This document shows positions 6,364-6,486 of a DNA stretch of 6,486 bases, one piece after another; position 1 is the stretch's first letter, and each line of letters starts with the position of its first letter. The stretch is from Actinomycetes bacterium (GTDB lineage Bacteria > Actinomycetota > Actinomycetes > JAHEKZ01): NCBI GenBank assembly GCA_027117675.1, contig JAJAYM010000176.1, forward strand, positions 1 to 6,486, in the 5' to 3' direction. Below the pieces are notes generated by a model. The model was not told the DNA's origin. It saw only the letters and a program-made list of their open reading frames with translations, and made no database searches. Position numbers and translations under genes: made by a program.

Positions 6364-6486
6364 TCAGGAGTTTTCTGACAAGGCGCGCACGACGAACCAG
6401 TCGTCCACCATCAGCAAAACCCGGACGGAGTCACGGCCGGCGAGGTTCGCCTCGAACGTCGCCCTGTCGACGATATAGACGGTGTC
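6364..6486 (-). CDS. C-terminal 40 residues of an unidentified - strand gene (partial)
   Basis: Reading in from the right edge on the - strand, one frame stays open for 40 codons and ends in TGA at 6364-6366. The peptide begins DTVYIVDRATFEANLAGRDS and continues to VDDWFVVRALSENS. It looks like a real soluble C-terminus: a strand, an amphipathic helix and a strand ending in a Trp-containing DDWFVVR. Codons use G/C strongly at third positions. The stop lies 10 bp from the methyltransferase stop, so the genes converge with almost no gap. Membrane glycosyltransferases of the GT-C type often end in a short soluble domain of this style (strand, helix, then a strand with Trp near the end), and one would fit beside a polyprenyl-phosphate sugar synthase. 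This is a guess from layout, not a recognised match. Confidence 0.6.
   Translation of the reverse strand, partial: DTVYIVDRATFEANLAGRDSVRVLLMVDDWFVVRALSENS

Noticed and set aside
6356..6388. GCGCG / CGCGC pairing between the convergent 3' ends as a terminator
   Set aside because: The arms are only 5 bp with a 23-base loop and low complexity, so it is not convincing as a terminator.

Overview
This GC-rich, densely packed window looks like part of an actinobacterial cell-surface glycan locus. The actinobacterial call is an inference. It rests on strong G/C bias at third codon positions, GTG start use, 4-bp ATGA gene overlaps, a probable leaderless promoter, and proteins that read like those of Nocardioides-type genomes. 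No RNA gene, mobile element, CRISPR array or origin was seen.

Layout. Positions 1-3925 (+ strand) hold three genes that read as one operon, each overlapping the next by 4 bp. They are the 3' part of a sulfotransferase-like gene, a large two-part glycosyltransferase with a C-terminal GT4 domain, and a GDP-L-fucose-synthase-like short-chain dehydrogenase/epimerase. Converging on them from the - strand are a small secreted lipoprotein (3960-4484) and, upstream of it, a membrane-anchored GT2 enzyme of the polyprenyl-phosphate sugar synthase type (4557-5609). The GT2 gene is divergent from a class I SAM-dependent methyltransferase (5628-6353), with only 18 bp between the two start codons. The last 123 bases carry the 3' end of another - strand gene, convergent with the methyltransferase.

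How the genes may work together. The epimerase-like enzyme would supply a modified nucleotide sugar, perhaps a GDP-deoxysugar. The GT4 protein would transfer a sugar onto a growing glycan, and the sulfotransferase-like protein could decorate it. The GT2 enzyme would load a sugar onto a polyprenyl phosphate for use outside the membrane. The methyltransferase and lipoprotein may modify or accompany the glycan. These links come from family membership and position; no substrate can be read from the sequence.

I do not see a clearly new system. The points most worth a second look are the degenerate GT-A-like N-terminal half fused to the GT4 domain, the loss of the usual Ser and Cys in the fucose-synthase-like enzyme, and the compact divergent start region that appears to force leaderless expression. 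Gene spacing is tight throughout: the largest gap is 72 bp (4485-4556), so no stretch over 300 bases lacks a gene.
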